Part shown: piece after piece, positions 19,079 through 28,508 of the stretch | Numbering within the stretch: the first letter of the stretch is position 1 | How the letters are laid out: the number at the start of each line of letters is the position of its first letter | Source: an uncultured Clostridium sp. | Lineage (GTDB): Bacteria > Bacillota > Clostridia > TANB77 > CAG-508 | DNA length: 59,666 nt | Assembly: GCA_947571115.1 (NCBI GenBank) | Contig: CANOWW010000004.1 | Span: 86,509 to 146,174, forward strand | Reading direction: 5' to 3' | Notes under the pieces: generated by a model | Told to the model about the DNA's origin: nothing | The model's database searches: none | Seen by the model: the letters and a program-made list of their open reading frames with translations, nothing else | Translations under genes and position numbers: made by a program

Positions 19079-20703
19079 TATTCATAAAATTTGTCACCTA
19101 CAAATTGAAAATCCGTTTTTTTCAATTGTGTCAAAAATTGTTCATAGCGTGTTACATATGGCATTTCTTTATCCTTAGAAATCGGATAATAATTGGTATA
19201 AATTTGCTCAATTCCATCTAAAATAGTTTCTCCATTGCTGTTTAAAAGCCTCCAATTCATTTTGGCAAAACTATAATCATTAAACTCAATTGCTTCGTTC
19301 GTATTGGCAACAACATAAAGCCCTAAACTTGCCAAATATGGGTCCATGCAATCAAACTCTTCTTCAAAAATTTTGTTAAAATTCTGATCCAACACAAGAT
19401 ATTTGTGATTTGTGTTTTTAACAATATATCTGTCGTCCAAAATATAAATTTCTTGATATACTTCAGAAAGCATTTCCCCGTTTTCATCAATCCAATAAAT
19501 GGTTTCATCATTGTAATTTTTAAGTAGAATTTTACCTTCCTTATAGTCTAAAATATGGGCTTTTCCCTTCATGACATTTTTCTTGCCATATCTCGTAAAC
19601 CAGCCCTGTTCCTTGTTTGACACATCAAAAAACGGAATGGTTGCATTGCTGTATAAATAAACATAATTTTCGTCGTAGTCAAGATTTTCACAATCCAAGG
19701 TAAGACGAATATTCAAGTCATCTTTTTTAGCCAACTCAAATTTATCGCCTAGCCCCAAATTCGACTGGGTAACAAGAATATCATATTCTTCGTTATAATC
19801 ATAACGATACGTGTAGTCCTCCGCAACTTCATCATACTTTTTCGCGACTTGTGTCATTTTCGTTTTAGGAACAACTTCAAATTCCATATCTTCTGTTTGC
19901 TCTAACGTATTTTTGTAAATATCTTCCAATTCCTTGGCTTTGGCTTCATAATTTTCTTCTGAAGTTTCTGAGCGGTAAGATAACACCATTCTCTTATTTT
20001 TCATGATAATTTTGGAAGTCCCATTCTCACATACTAGCGCCACTTGGAAATTCTTATCAAACTTAGTAATTTTCACAAATGGGCTTGCATAATCATAAAT
20101 AAAATCAATCACCACATCGCCATTTTGATTGATATAGCCATATTTTCCGTCCTTTTTTACATTGATGTAAACATCTGTAATGTCTAATTCTGTTACATAT
20201 TTAAAATAATCGCTAGAATATTCTTGATTATTCTTATTCTCCTGATTTTTAATATATTCTCCTATATTTTGGTAAAAAAAAGAAATTCCAATCAAAATGA
20301 CAATTGTCACAATAATCACACCCACAATTGAAATTCCTGTCGTACTATCAATATCCACCACCGTATCTCTACCGGTTTCAATCATAACCAGTATGCCAGA
20401 AATTATAGAAAAAGCAGCAATGGCAGGTTCCCTAATCAAAATAAAACTCAGAGCAAAAAAGCCAAACAAATAACCAGTTTTTAGCTTGCTATTATCAGCA
20501 CAATTTCGATACTGGACCACATCTATGATAACAACAAACGCCAAAATCATATAAATCGCTTTTTTTATCGCTGTTGTAACACTCAATTCCTGCATCGTCA
20601 AATCCACCAATTCTTGTGGTATATAAATCGTATAAACAAGGATTAACACGCCAAAAATAATATTCATACCACCGATACACAAATTAACAATTTTTCCCCT
20701 CAT
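19078..20703 (-). CDS. Membrane protein with WG-type beta repeats
   Basis: 541 residues. Four or five transmembrane helices occupy residues 1-165. The remaining 375 residues contain WG/KWG-like repeats (DGKYGYINQNGDVVIDFIYD, WRLLNSNGETILDGIEQ) and a charged helical insert. Such repeats form an extracytoplasmic beta structure in other bacteria; the ligand is unknown. It is followed by the NadD-like gene after 11 bases downstream on the minus strand's upstream side, so the two may share a transcript. Confidence 0.7.
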   Translation of the reverse strand: MRGKIVNLCIGGMNIIFGVLILVYTIYIPQELVDLTMQELSVTTAIKKAIYMILAFVVIIDVVQYRNCADNSKLKTGYLFGFFALSFILIREPAIAAFSIISGILVMIETGRDTVVDIDSTTGISIVGVIIVTIVILIGISFFYQNIGEYIKNQENKNNQEYSSDYFKYVTELDITDVYINVKKDGKYGYINQNGDVVIDFIYDYASPFVKITKFDKNFQVALVCENGTSKIIMKNKRMVLSYRSETSEENYEAKAKELEDIYKNTLEQTEDMEFEVVPKTKMTQVAKKYDEVAEDYTYRYDYNEEYDILVTQSNLGLGDKFELAKKDDLNIRLTLDCENLDYDENYVYLYSNATIPFFDVSNKEQGWFTRYGKKNVMKGKAHILDYKEGKILLKNYNDETIYWIDENGEMLSEVYQEIYILDDRYIVKNTNHKYLVLDQNFNKIFEEEFDCMDPYLASLGLYVVANTNEAIEFNDYSFAKMNWRLLNSNGETILDGIEQIYTNYYPISKDKEMPYVTRYEQFLTQLKKTDFQFVGDKFYE

Positions 20704-20714
20704 TTAGCTCTCCT

Positions 20715-21230
20715 CTATTTATATAAATTATTTTCTTTGATATAGTTTATAATTTGGCTCGGAACAAAATCTTCAAAATTTTCTTGTTTTTTTATCTTTT
20801 CCCTTACAATTGTAGAGCTTATGTTTTTAGTTTTTCCAGCCTTCCTGTCCAACACAATATATTGATATTTTTGCAATTTTTCTTGGTCTTTCCAAGTCTT
20901 CATTTTCTCATAGTTATCTGTTCCCATAATAAAAAAACGGTCTGCCTCTGGAAATTGTTTCTCTATTTTTTGAAAAGTGTCAATAGCATACGTTTTTTGT
21001 GTTGGATTGGCAAGGTCCAAAATCGCTAATTTCTCTTCTTTTTCCAAAGCAAGCTCTAACATTCTTTTACGATGTTCCAACGAAATCAGGTTTTTTTTGG
21101 GGTACCAATCTCCCATTGGAACAAAATATACTTTTGCTAAATTTTCTTGCCTAATAACTTGTTTAATCAATAAAATATGTGCCACTGTTAGAGGATTAAA
21201 GCAACCACCAAAAAAACCTATTCTCTCCAT
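20715..21230 (-). CDS. NadD-like nicotinate-nucleotide adenylyltransferase
   Basis: 171 residues. The nucleotidyltransferase HxGH-type motif appears as GFFGGCFNPLTVAH and the second motif as ISSTIVREKIKK. The length is slightly short for NadD (about 190-215). It would make deamido-NAD from NaMN and ATP. It is not next to the usual rsfS/yqeK genes, so a paralogue with another mononucleotide substrate is possible. Its start is directly adjacent to the stop of the kinase gene at 21231. Confidence 0.75.
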   Translation of the reverse strand: MERIGFFGGCFNPLTVAHILLIKQVIRQENLAKVYFVPMGDWYPKKNLISLEHRKRMLELALEKEEKLAILDLANPTQKTYAIDTFQKIEKQFPEADRFFIMGTDNYEKMKTWKDQEKLQKYQYIVLDRKAGKTKNISSTIVREKIKKQENFEDFVPSQIINYIKENNLYK

Positions 21231-21728
21231 TTAATTCTCCATTACTACAAACTGTTTCGCCTTTTCTCTTAATTCCTCCAATGTTCCGTCATTCGTCATA
21301 TAAATATCGTATTCGTATTGGTCAACATTGGCATCTGACTGATTGGTCAGAATTTTTTCCACTCTTGAACTCGTAATCAGCAAAGTTTTTGCCTTCAAAA
21401 TTTCTTTGACTTTTTTAATTTCCGAAATTTCTCGAATATGCACAAACATAATTTGTTGTTCTGGATTTGCCAGAAAATCGTCTGCCTCATTTTTAATATA
21501 CGTCATCGGATAATCGTTATAAGCGATACTGAGTTGCTTTAAATCCACTAATAACTTCCTACTCTTGTCGTCCTTTTCGCCATTCCAACCAACTAAAATT
21601 TCGGCTGCTTCCTTTACCTTATCCACAGAGGAAATATTTTTTACCTTAGCAAATTCACTGCAAAATTCTACAAAGGTATCTTTTCCAACGCCACCAGAGC
21701 CATTGATAACAATAATTTTTTTGTTCAT
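21231..21728 (-). CDS. P-loop nucleotide kinase-like protein
   Basis: 165 residues starting MNKKIIVINGSGGVGKDT, a clear Walker A for adenylate/deoxynucleotide kinase-like proteins. A later segment (IMFVHIREISEIKKVKE) resembles the Walker B/LID region of deoxynucleotide monophosphate kinases. The substrate is not known. It lies between metG and the NadD-like gene, almost touching both. Confidence 0.7.
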   Translation of the reverse strand: MNKKIIVINGSGGVGKDTFVEFCSEFAKVKNISSVDKVKEAAEILVGWNGEKDDKSRKLLVDLKQLSIAYNDYPMTYIKNEADDFLANPEQQIMFVHIREISEIKKVKEILKAKTLLITSSRVEKILTNQSDANVDQYEYDIYMTNDGTLEELREKAKQFVVMEN

Positions 21729-21746
21729 ATTTTCTCCATTTCTTAC

Positions 21747-23327
21747 TTAAACTTTCATCGCATTTTGAATGAATTCGATTTCTTCTTCTCTGTCTTTTCT
21801 CATAAACAATGGCTCTCCTTTTTCAGCCACTTTTGTATTTTGTGGAATTTGTGTATAAGAATTTAGCGAATTCCATGTTTTCAATTCTTTTGCATTTAAG
21901 CCTAATTGAGCTAACATCTTTTCTGCTGTTTCGTTCATAAACGGCTTCAATAAAACCGCAATTTTTCTTAAATTTTCTGCCAAATGAAACATCACTGATT
22001 TTAATTTTTCTTTATTTTCTTCTTTCGCCAAAATCCAAGGCGCTGTCTCATCAATATATTTATTCGTTCTGCTGATGATTTTCCAAACATTTGACAAACT
22101 ATTGGCAAGATATAATTCATCCATATTTTTCTCAAATTCGGCAATTTCATTTAAAGTGAATTTCTCTAGCTCTTCATCGACTTCGTTTTTTTCTGCAAAT
22201 TCCGTTGGGATGTTTCCCTCAAAATATTTATTCATCATGCCAATCGTTCGATTTAAAAGATTTCCCAAATCATTGCATAAATCAAAATTATAGCGGTCCA
22301 CAAAATCTTCTGGTGTAAATACGCTATCTGTTGCAAACTGCATGGTCCTTAGCAAATAATATTTCAAACTATCCAAACCATAGCGCTCTATCAAAGTTTC
22401 TGGATAAATCACGTTTCCCTTCGACTTCGACATTTTGCCATCTTTCATAACAAGCCAGCTATGCGCATAAATCTTTTTCGGCAACGCCAAGCCAAGCGCT
22501 TTTAGGAAAATCGGCCAATAAATCCCATGAAAACGGATAATTTCTTTTCCCACAATATGCAAATCTGCTGGCCAATATTTCTGAAACAAGCTATCATCGT
22601 CAGAACCATAGCCAAGTGCCGTGATATAATTTGTTAGCGCATCCACCCAAACATACAAAACATGTTTTGGGTCATTTTTCATTTTGATGCCCCAATCAAA
22701 CGTGGTTCGGCTGATGCACAAATCCTCCAATCCCGGCTTGATAAAATTGCTAAAAATCTCATTTTTTCTAGAAACTGGCACAATAAAATCTGGGTTCTCT
22801 TCATAAAATTTGATCAGCCAATCTTGGTATTTTTTCATATTAAAAAAGTAAGATTCTTCCTGCATTAGCTTCACTTCTCTGCCACAATCAGGGCATTTTC
22901 CGTCCACTAATTGGGTTTGTGTAAAGTATGTTTCACAAGGCATACAATACCAGCCTTCATATTTACCTTTGTAAATATCGTCATTGACTAAAAACTTCTC
23001 AACAATTTTATCAACTGCCGCTTCGTGACGTGGCTCTGTTGTACGAATAAAATCGTCATACGAAATATCCATTTCGCGCCATAATGTTTGGCAAATTTCT
23101 GCCATTTGGTCAACATATGCTTGTGGTTCTTGATTGCATTTTTGCGCCACAGTTTGAATTTTTTGCCCATGTTCATCCAAACCTGTCAAAAAATACGCAT
23201 TATAACCTCGTAACTGTTTATAGCGTTTAATCGTATCTGCAAGCGTTGTTGCATAGGCTGTTCCAATATGAAATTTGCCACTTGGATAATAAATTGGTGT
23301 TGTTACATAAAATTTTTTATTTTCCAT
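21747..23327 (-). CDS. metG: Methionyl-tRNA synthetase
   Basis: 526 residues from the ATG at 23327 (AAAGGATG upstream). The class I signatures are visible: YYPSGKFHIGTAYATTLAD (HIGH-type) and KMSKSKGN. The zinc knuckle is CMPCETYFTQTQLVDGKCPDC. The C-terminal tRNA-binding (EMAP) domain found in longer MetG proteins is absent. It charges tRNA-Met. No CGG codon occurs in this synthetase, unlike pheT and aspS. Confidence 0.96.
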   Translation of the reverse strand: MENKKFYVTTPIYYPSGKFHIGTAYATTLADTIKRYKQLRGYNAYFLTGLDEHGQKIQTVAQKCNQEPQAYVDQMAEICQTLWREMDISYDDFIRTTEPRHEAAVDKIVEKFLVNDDIYKGKYEGWYCMPCETYFTQTQLVDGKCPDCGREVKLMQEESYFFNMKKYQDWLIKFYEENPDFIVPVSRKNEIFSNFIKPGLEDLCISRTTFDWGIKMKNDPKHVLYVWVDALTNYITALGYGSDDDSLFQKYWPADLHIVGKEIIRFHGIYWPIFLKALGLALPKKIYAHSWLVMKDGKMSKSKGNVIYPETLIERYGLDSLKYYLLRTMQFATDSVFTPEDFVDRYNFDLCNDLGNLLNRTIGMMNKYFEGNIPTEFAEKNEVDEELEKFTLNEIAEFEKNMDELYLANSLSNVWKIISRTNKYIDETAPWILAKEENKEKLKSVMFHLAENLRKIAVLLKPFMNETAEKMLAQLGLNAKELKTWNSLNSYTQIPQNTKVAEKGEPLFMRKDREEEIEFIQNAMKV

Positions 23328-23377
23328 CCTTTCATCCTTTCTTTTATAGAATTTTACATTTTCAGAATTTTCACGAT

Positions 23378-23713
23378 TTACAACTTGTCCCAGAACCAAG
23401 AAAGTGCATCACTATAACTTTTCTGATTTTTATTTTTGGCATACATATCGTCAATCCACAAATACGTGATAAACCCCAAAAATAGCATTACTAAATCCAC
23501 TGCAATTGAAAAGTAAAATGGCGATAAATTGCTATCCATTGGCGCACTATTTAAACGAATGGTGTGATACACCAATAGCCCCAATCCATAAGCCACTACA
23601 ATAATCGACAAATACGGCGTCTCCAATTTTCTCCCTAACACAATCAAAAGTACTGTAATGAGCGAAATCATAATCAAAATCAATGGTTCTGATGTAAAAA
23701 ATATCCCCTCCAA
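23378..23713 (-). CDS. Small membrane protein, three transmembrane helices
   Basis: 111 residues with hydrophobic segments around residues 10-27, 35-52 and 67-87, ending in a polar tail (NKNQKSYSDALSWFWDKL). It lies just upstream of metG and just downstream of the charged protein at 23739. No family recognised. Confidence 0.6.
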   Translation of the reverse strand: MEGIFFTSEPLILIMISLITVLLIVLGRKLETPYLSIIVVAYGLGLLVYHTIRLNSAPMDSNLSPFYFSIAVDLVMLFLGFITYLWIDDMYAKNKNQKSYSDALSWFWDKL

Positions 23714-23738
23714 ATTTATATTCCTCCTTTGTATTTAT

Positions 23739-24836
23739 TTAAAATTCTCTTTTTCTTTTGCCTAGTACTTCCCATGCCTCAATTTCATCTTCCTGCTGTA
23801 CTTGCTCATTTGTTTTCTCGTCAGTTGCTAAATTAATCGCTTTTACATCTGATAAATCAATATGGCATTCCTTTGCAATTTTTTCGTTATTACGATTAAA
23901 CTTTTCGTTTGCCTCTCTATAGAGCTGTTCCCTCTGGGCATCGTCTAAAAATGGCGTCTCCTCAATTTTTGCCAACTCGTTCGAATAACGTTCTAATTCT
24001 TCCTGAATTTTTTCCTTATATTGTTTCAAATCCTCAGTCGATAAATTTATGGTTTCTTCCAATTTTTCTTGGATGACCAAACCTTGGCTATCTTCGTATT
24101 CCACATATTGTTCTTCATCATCAATTTCCAAAGGTTGCAACAATTTTCCATTACGCGTATTTTGCGTCCTTCTTCCGACCACTTGGTCGATTTCTTCATC
24201 TCGATTGCCCGGTACACATAATTTATCGCCTTGAAAGGCAAAATATTTATCTGTATTTTTCGTATCATCAGCCGCTCTTATCAGCAACACATTTTCGCCA
24301 TTTTTATTTACATAGGGCACTTCTGTTTTGCTGGAAAACTCATTCGCTTTAGCATACATATATGACTTAATTCTTGTAATGCCAAGTTTTTGACAAGCCT
24401 TTACAACATCTTCTGGAATTTGGCTTTTGAGCTCATTCTTTTCTGTTTGTTCTGCCCCAACCATCACGATTTTTTCTTCTTTTTCTTGAGTTTCTGCCTT
24501 TTCTGACTTTGCATCTACCGACTTTTCTTCCCTTTCTACTTCTTTTGGTTTATCATTTTCCTTTTTAGGTTTTACTTTTTGAGGTTCTTTTCTACTCTTT
24601 TTATGCTTTTTTCTATTTTCCAATTCTGCATTTTCTCGGTCCTTTTGAACCACTCTTTCGCCTACCCACTTTTCTATTCCATACTGTTCCAATTTCTCCC
24701 AATCTTCTTGACTAGCCTGCTCCAAAAGTTCCTCTTGATATAAACTTCTATCTTTCTCAGAACGAAAATATAATTTTCCAGACTCGCGCTCAATGGTTGC
24801 TCTTAATTTTTGTCTGTTTTCTTCGTCTTTTTCCAT
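23739..24836 (-). CDS. Highly charged hypothetical protein
   Basis: 365 residues, ATG at 24836. The middle (residues of about 70-130) is almost wholly Lys and Glu, likely coiled coil or disordered. A globular part follows (KACQKLGITRIKSYMYAKAN, NGENVLLIRAADDTKNTDKY). The last 130 residues are again helical and acidic. No signal or membrane segment. It follows glmM after 12 bases. No function can be named. Confidence 0.65.
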   Translation of the reverse strand: MEKDEENRQKLRATIERESGKLYFRSEKDRSLYQEELLEQASQEDWEKLEQYGIEKWVGERVVQKDRENAELENRKKHKKSRKEPQKVKPKKENDKPKEVEREEKSVDAKSEKAETQEKEEKIVMVGAEQTEKNELKSQIPEDVVKACQKLGITRIKSYMYAKANEFSSKTEVPYVNKNGENVLLIRAADDTKNTDKYFAFQGDKLCVPGNRDEEIDQVVGRRTQNTRNGKLLQPLEIDDEEQYVEYEDSQGLVIQEKLEETINLSTEDLKQYKEKIQEELERYSNELAKIEETPFLDDAQREQLYREANEKFNRNNEKIAKECHIDLSDVKAINLATDEKTNEQVQQEDEIEAWEVLGKRKREF

Positions 24837-24848
24837 AAATTAATCCCC

Positions 24849-26204
24849 TTATTTTAACTTTTGCTCAATTAAATCCACGAGCTCCTGCGCTTTTTTTGTA
24901 ATATATTCTTGATTTTCTCCTTCAATCATCACACGCACTTTTGGCTCCGTCCCCGAAGGACGAATTAAAACTCTGCCATTGCCAGCAAACTCTTGTTCTA
25001 ATTCTTTAATCTTTTGCTTGATTTCTTCGTCTTTTTCATAATCCATTTTTTTATCAAATGAAACAACAGCATTAATCAAAACTTGCGGATAAATGTTTAC
25101 GATTTTTCTTGCTTCGGACGCTTTCATTTTTTTGTCCATTAGTGCTTTAATCAGCATTAAAGAAGTCAAAATTCCGTCTCCTGTCGGATTGTAATCTAGC
25201 ATAATCACATGACCAGATTGTTCACCTCCCAGATTATAGCCATTTTTTAACATCTCCTCTAACACATAGCGGTCTCCGACTTTTGTCGAAACAAGGTTAA
25301 TTCCATTTTGTTCCGCATATTTTTTCATACCAAGATTGCTCATAACTGTCACAACTAGGCTATCTTTTTTCAATTTATTCTGCTTCTTCAAATGTTCTGT
25401 CAAAATCGCCATAATGATGTCTCCGTCCATCACTTCGCCATTTTCATCAACAGCTAAACAACGATCACCATCGCCATCATACGCAATTCCTAAATCCAAA
25501 TGATGTTCTTTGACATAAGCCGAAATGGCTTCCAAATGCGTAGAACCACATTTTTCATTAATATTTACCCCATTTGGGTTATGATTAATCACTTCAAAAT
25601 CCAAGCCTAATTCTGAAAAAATCATGCCAGCCACGCTTGAAGTTGCCCCATTTGCTGTATCCATTCCAATTTTCAAACCACTATTTTTTAAATCATTTCC
25701 AAAAATATCTTTAAAAAACTGAACATACTCATATAAATAACGACTGGCTTCTTCTGAAACACCAATTTTGTCGCCAACCGCCATTAAGCTAGACAATTTT
25801 TCAGAGTCCATAATTTCTTCAATTTCTTCCTCGATTTCATCCGGAATTTTCATACCTTGATTACTAAAATATTTTACCCCGTTAAACTCAAAAGTATTAT
25901 GAGATGCCGAAATTACAACACTAGCATCAGCATTCATTTTTTTTGTCAAATAAGCAACTGCTGGTGTTGGCATGACACCTAGCAATTTGACATTAGCCCC
26001 ATAGCTTAAAAAACCGGCTGTCATCGCGCTTTCTATTAAGCTTCCAGAAATTCTTGTGTCTCTTCCAATTAAAATGGTTGGCACATGGTTGGAATGTTTT
26101 GTTAAAACATAAGCACCAGCCTTTGCCACTCTAAAAACCAAATCTGGCGTCAATTCCAAATTCGCTATTCTTCTAATTCCATCTGTTCCAAAATATTTTC
26201 TCAA
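24849..26204 (-). CDS. glmM: Phosphoglucosamine mutase
   Basis: 451 residues starting at TTG 26204 (GGAGG upstream), MRKYFGTDGIRR. The active phosphoserine loop is ASVVISASHNTFEFNGVKYF, the metal loop is DGDGDRC and the C-terminal phosphate site is LIRPSGTEPKVRVM. It converts glucosamine-6-phosphate to glucosamine-1-phosphate for peptidoglycan. A sigma-A promoter lies at 26243-26271. Confidence 0.97.
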   Translation of the reverse strand: MRKYFGTDGIRRIANLELTPDLVFRVAKAGAYVLTKHSNHVPTILIGRDTRISGSLIESAMTAGFLSYGANVKLLGVMPTPAVAYLTKKMNADASVVISASHNTFEFNGVKYFSNQGMKIPDEIEEEIEEIMDSEKLSSLMAVGDKIGVSEEASRYLYEYVQFFKDIFGNDLKNSGLKIGMDTANGATSSVAGMIFSELGLDFEVINHNPNGVNINEKCGSTHLEAISAYVKEHHLDLGIAYDGDGDRCLAVDENGEVMDGDIIMAILTEHLKKQNKLKKDSLVVTVMSNLGMKKYAEQNGINLVSTKVGDRYVLEEMLKNGYNLGGEQSGHVIMLDYNPTGDGILTSLMLIKALMDKKMKASEARKIVNIYPQVLINAVVSFDKKMDYEKDEEIKQKIKELEQEFAGNGRVLIRPSGTEPKVRVMIEGENQEYITKKAQELVDLIEQKLK

Positions 26205-26242
26205 AATTTGCCTCCTAACATTTTCTTAGTTTGATTTATATT

Positions 26243-26271
26243 ATTATATCTTTATCTTAAGATAATTTCAA
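26243..26271 (-). promoter_or_regulatory. glmM: Sigma-A promoter of glmM
   Basis: A -35 box TTGAAA (26266-26271), 17-bp spacer and -10 box TATAAT (26243-26248), about 40 bases before the TTG start. Confidence 0.78.
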
Positions 26272-26301
26272 CATTTTTGTTACAATTTCTTCAAAAAAAA
26301 T

Positions 26302-26330
26302 TTTACATATTACAATTTTTGTGATATAAT
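26302..26330 (+). promoter_or_regulatory. Sigma-A promoter of the DUF4364 gene
   Basis: A -35 box TTTACA (26302-26307), 17-bp spacer and -10 box TATAAT (26325-26330), divergent from the glmM promoter. Confidence 0.75.
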
Positions 26331-26382
26331 AATAAAAAAGAAGGAATATCTAAATATTTAAAGGAGGTGCCGGAAACTTAAC

Positions 26383-26913
26383 ATGAACGAATCAGAAAAT
26401 CAAACTACACTAGCAGAAGATAAAATCTTAATTTTATATATTTTACGAAAAGTGGGAAAACCGCTTTCTTACAAAGAATTGTTAGAGTTGATTATTGCTG
26501 TCTCAGAAATCAATTACTTTTATTTTCAAGAATTTTTAAGTGATTTGTTAGAAGACCATTACATCACAAAAAATAAAAATGGAGAAATTGAATTATATGA
26601 ATTAACCAAAGAAGGCACAAGTGCCTTAGAACTCACGTTAGACTTAATCCCGGGCATCACAAAATTACAAATTGATCGTGAATTTCAAAAAAGTTTTAAT
26701 TCGATTAAAGATAAATTTTCGGTTTCGGCAGAATACAATCCTGTCTCAAGTAATGAATTTAGAGTCACTTGCAAAATTATCGAAAATCATGAAGTTTTGT
26801 TTAAAACAGAAATTTTAGTTGCCTCCAAAGAACAAGCCAGCCAAATTGTCAACAATTGGAACACGCATGCAGCTGACATTTATCCCAAAATTTTAGAAGA
26901 TTTAACAAAATAA
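26383..26913 (+). CDS. DUF4364 family protein
   Basis: 176 residues, ATG after AAAGGAGGTG. The N-terminal half has a winged-helix pattern (LILYILRKVGKPLSYKELLE, HYITKNKNGEIELYELTKEG), as in DUF4364 proteins of Clostridia, which are considered transcriptional regulators. The C-terminal half is a beta-rich sensor-like domain. Divergent from glmM. No CGG codon. Confidence 0.83.
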   Translation: MNESENQTTLAEDKILILYILRKVGKPLSYKELLELIIAVSEINYFYFQEFLSDLLEDHYITKNKNGEIELYELTKEGTSALELTLDLIPGITKLQIDREFQKSFNSIKDKFSVSAEYNPVSSNEFRVTCKIIENHEVLFKTEILVASKEQASQIVNNWNTHAADIYPKILEDLTK

Positions 26914-26923
26914 ACATCAAAAA

Positions 26924-26964
26924 AGCGAGCAAAATTGGGGACCATACCCAAAATTTCGCTCGCC
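26924..26964 (-). terminator. Terminator after the SASP gene
   Basis: A GCGAGC-AAAATTGGG / CCCAAAATTTCGCTCGC stem with one bulge; on the minus strand it is followed by TTTTTT. It also sits between convergent genes and may stop the DUF4364 transcript. Confidence 0.8.
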
Positions 26965-26993
26965 ATATATTGAATGTCTATATTCCCTTTTGC

Positions 26994-27170
26994 CTATTCT
27001 TCTTCCACTTTACGATTTGCAATTTCAATTGCTTTTGTTACAATATTTCCACATGTTTTAGAGGGAATATTTCCCCATCCACCGTCTTTTTTCACTTGGT
27101 CATAAACACCTAATTCTTTTGCAATTTCATATTTTAATTTTTCAGATATTAATTTGCTATTACTAGACAT
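26994..27170 (-). CDS. Alpha/beta-type small acid-soluble spore protein
   Basis: 58 residues from the ATG at 27170 (GGAGG with good spacing); the longer open frame is rejected. The germination-protease site KLKYEIAKELGV and the DNA-binding segment GGWGNIPSKTCGNIVTKAIE are diagnostic. It coats DNA in the spore core and gives UV resistance. It supports sporulation in this organism. Confidence 0.95.
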   Translation of the reverse strand: MSSNSKLISEKLKYEIAKELGVYDQVKKDGGWGNIPSKTCGNIVTKAIEIANRKVEEE

Positions 27171-27263
27171 TTTTAATAACCTCCAATTCAAGAGAAACAT
27201 CAAAATTTCTCTTAAGATTATTGTATCCGAAATCCTAAAAAATACTTTTTTAATTTTTTCCAA

Positions 27264-27929
27264 TTAAATTTCAATTACTTGTTTGACATCTTCCATTGAA
27301 ATTAATTCAGACATCACTTGATTTTTGCTAACTTTTCCTCGATATAATCCAGAAACTTTTATGTATTCTTCATCTTCTAATATCTTCATTTCAGTCACTT
27401 CAATTTTATGTTCGTCAAAAAATTCTTGCATTTTTTCCAAAATTTCTTTTTCATTTTTGACTTGAATTTGCAAATTAAATTCATTGGAATGAGAAACTTT
27501 TTCAGAAATAAATTTAGAATACGTCAGCACGAAATAAACCACAATTGTCGCAACAATTCCTGCAAAATAAAAACCAGCACCAACAATTAAACCAATACAC
27601 GTCACAGCCAACAAACTAGCTGCAGTCGTCAAACCTTTTACCGAAAAACCATCTCGCAAAATCGTTCCTGCACCCAAAAAACCAATTCCAGACAACAATT
27701 GCGCCGCAATTCTCGTTGGATCTGCATTCATTTCATATTGCAAATAAATGCCACATTCCATAACCAAAACCGCACTAATTCCAACCAATACATGAGTGCC
27801 AAATCCAGCTGGTTTGCTCAGTGCCGCCCTTTGCAGACCAATTAAGCCTGCTAAAACAAAAATCAAAATCAATTTAAAAAGCAATTGAACGTGCAAAGTT
27901 CCAACAAAAGCCAAAATTAAATCTAACAT
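27264..27929 (-). CDS. MgtC/SapB family membrane protein
   Basis: 221 residues. Several transmembrane helices with the MgtC signatures GLQRAALSKPAGFGTHVLVG, PTRIAAQLLSGIGFLGAGTI and VKGLTTAASL. The C-terminal 80 residues form a cytoplasmic ACT-like domain (FNLQIQVKNEKEILEKMQEF). MgtC proteins act in magnesium-limited growth; the exact role here is unknown. Confidence 0.9.
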   Translation of the reverse strand: MLDLILAFVGTLHVQLLFKLILIFVLAGLIGLQRAALSKPAGFGTHVLVGISAVLVMECGIYLQYEMNADPTRIAAQLLSGIGFLGAGTILRDGFSVKGLTTAASLLAVTCIGLIVGAGFYFAGIVATIVVYFVLTYSKFISEKVSHSNEFNLQIQVKNEKEILEKMQEFFDEHKIEVTEMKILEDEEYIKVSGLYRGKVSKNQVMSELISMEDVKQVIEI

Positions 27930-27943
27930 AATTCCTCCTCACT

Positions 27944-27986
27944 TTTATAAAAAACGAAACGATCAATTTGACAAAACTGATCGTTT
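27944..27986 (-). terminator. Terminator after greA
   Basis: A perfect 9-bp stem AAACGATCA/TGATCGTTT (27957-27965 and 27978-27986), followed on the minus strand by CGTTTTTT. Confidence 0.85.
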
Positions 27987-27993
27987 TCCCTTC

Positions 27994-28470
27994 TCATTTT
28001 TTAATCGCTAAAACTTTAAATTTCAAAACACCAACTGGAGCTTGCACATCTACCACATCATTCACTTTTTTACCAAGCAACGCCTGCCCAATTGGAGATT
28101 CGTTTGAGATTTTATTTTGTGATAAATCCACTTCTGTTGAACCAACAATCGTATATTCCATTTCTTCATTAAATTCCATATCCAATACTTTCGCTACATT
28201 TCCTACTTGCACCGTTTTTGTATCAATTTCAGACTCATCAATAATTCTGGCATATTTTATTTTATTTTCCAATTCTGCAATTTTTATTTCATTCGCAGCT
28301 TGCGCATTTTTGGCTTCGTCATATTCTGAATTCTCAGACAAATCTCCAAAGCCCAATGCCACTTTAATTCTCTCCGCAATTTCATATCTTGTTTCTGTTT
28401 TTAATTTTTCCAATTCTTTCTCTAAATTATCATAACCTTCTTGTGTCAATAAAAACTCTTTTTCTTCCAT
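27994..28470 (-). CDS. greA: Transcription elongation factor GreA
   Basis: 158 residues. The coiled-coil N-terminal domain carries LTQEGYDNLEKELEKLK and the tip acidic pair GDLSENSEYDEAK. The C-terminal FKBP-like domain ends ESPIGQALLGKKVNDVVDV. It rescues backtracked RNA polymerase by stimulating transcript cleavage. Confidence 0.97.
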   Translation of the reverse strand: MEEKEFLLTQEGYDNLEKELEKLKTETRYEIAERIKVALGFGDLSENSEYDEAKNAQAANEIKIAELENKIKYARIIDESEIDTKTVQVGNVAKVLDMEFNEEMEYTIVGSTEVDLSQNKISNESPIGQALLGKKVNDVVDVQAPVGVLKFKVLAIKK

Positions 28471-28508
28471 TTTATTTCCTCCTTAAAGTACTAGATAATA
28501 TCATAAGA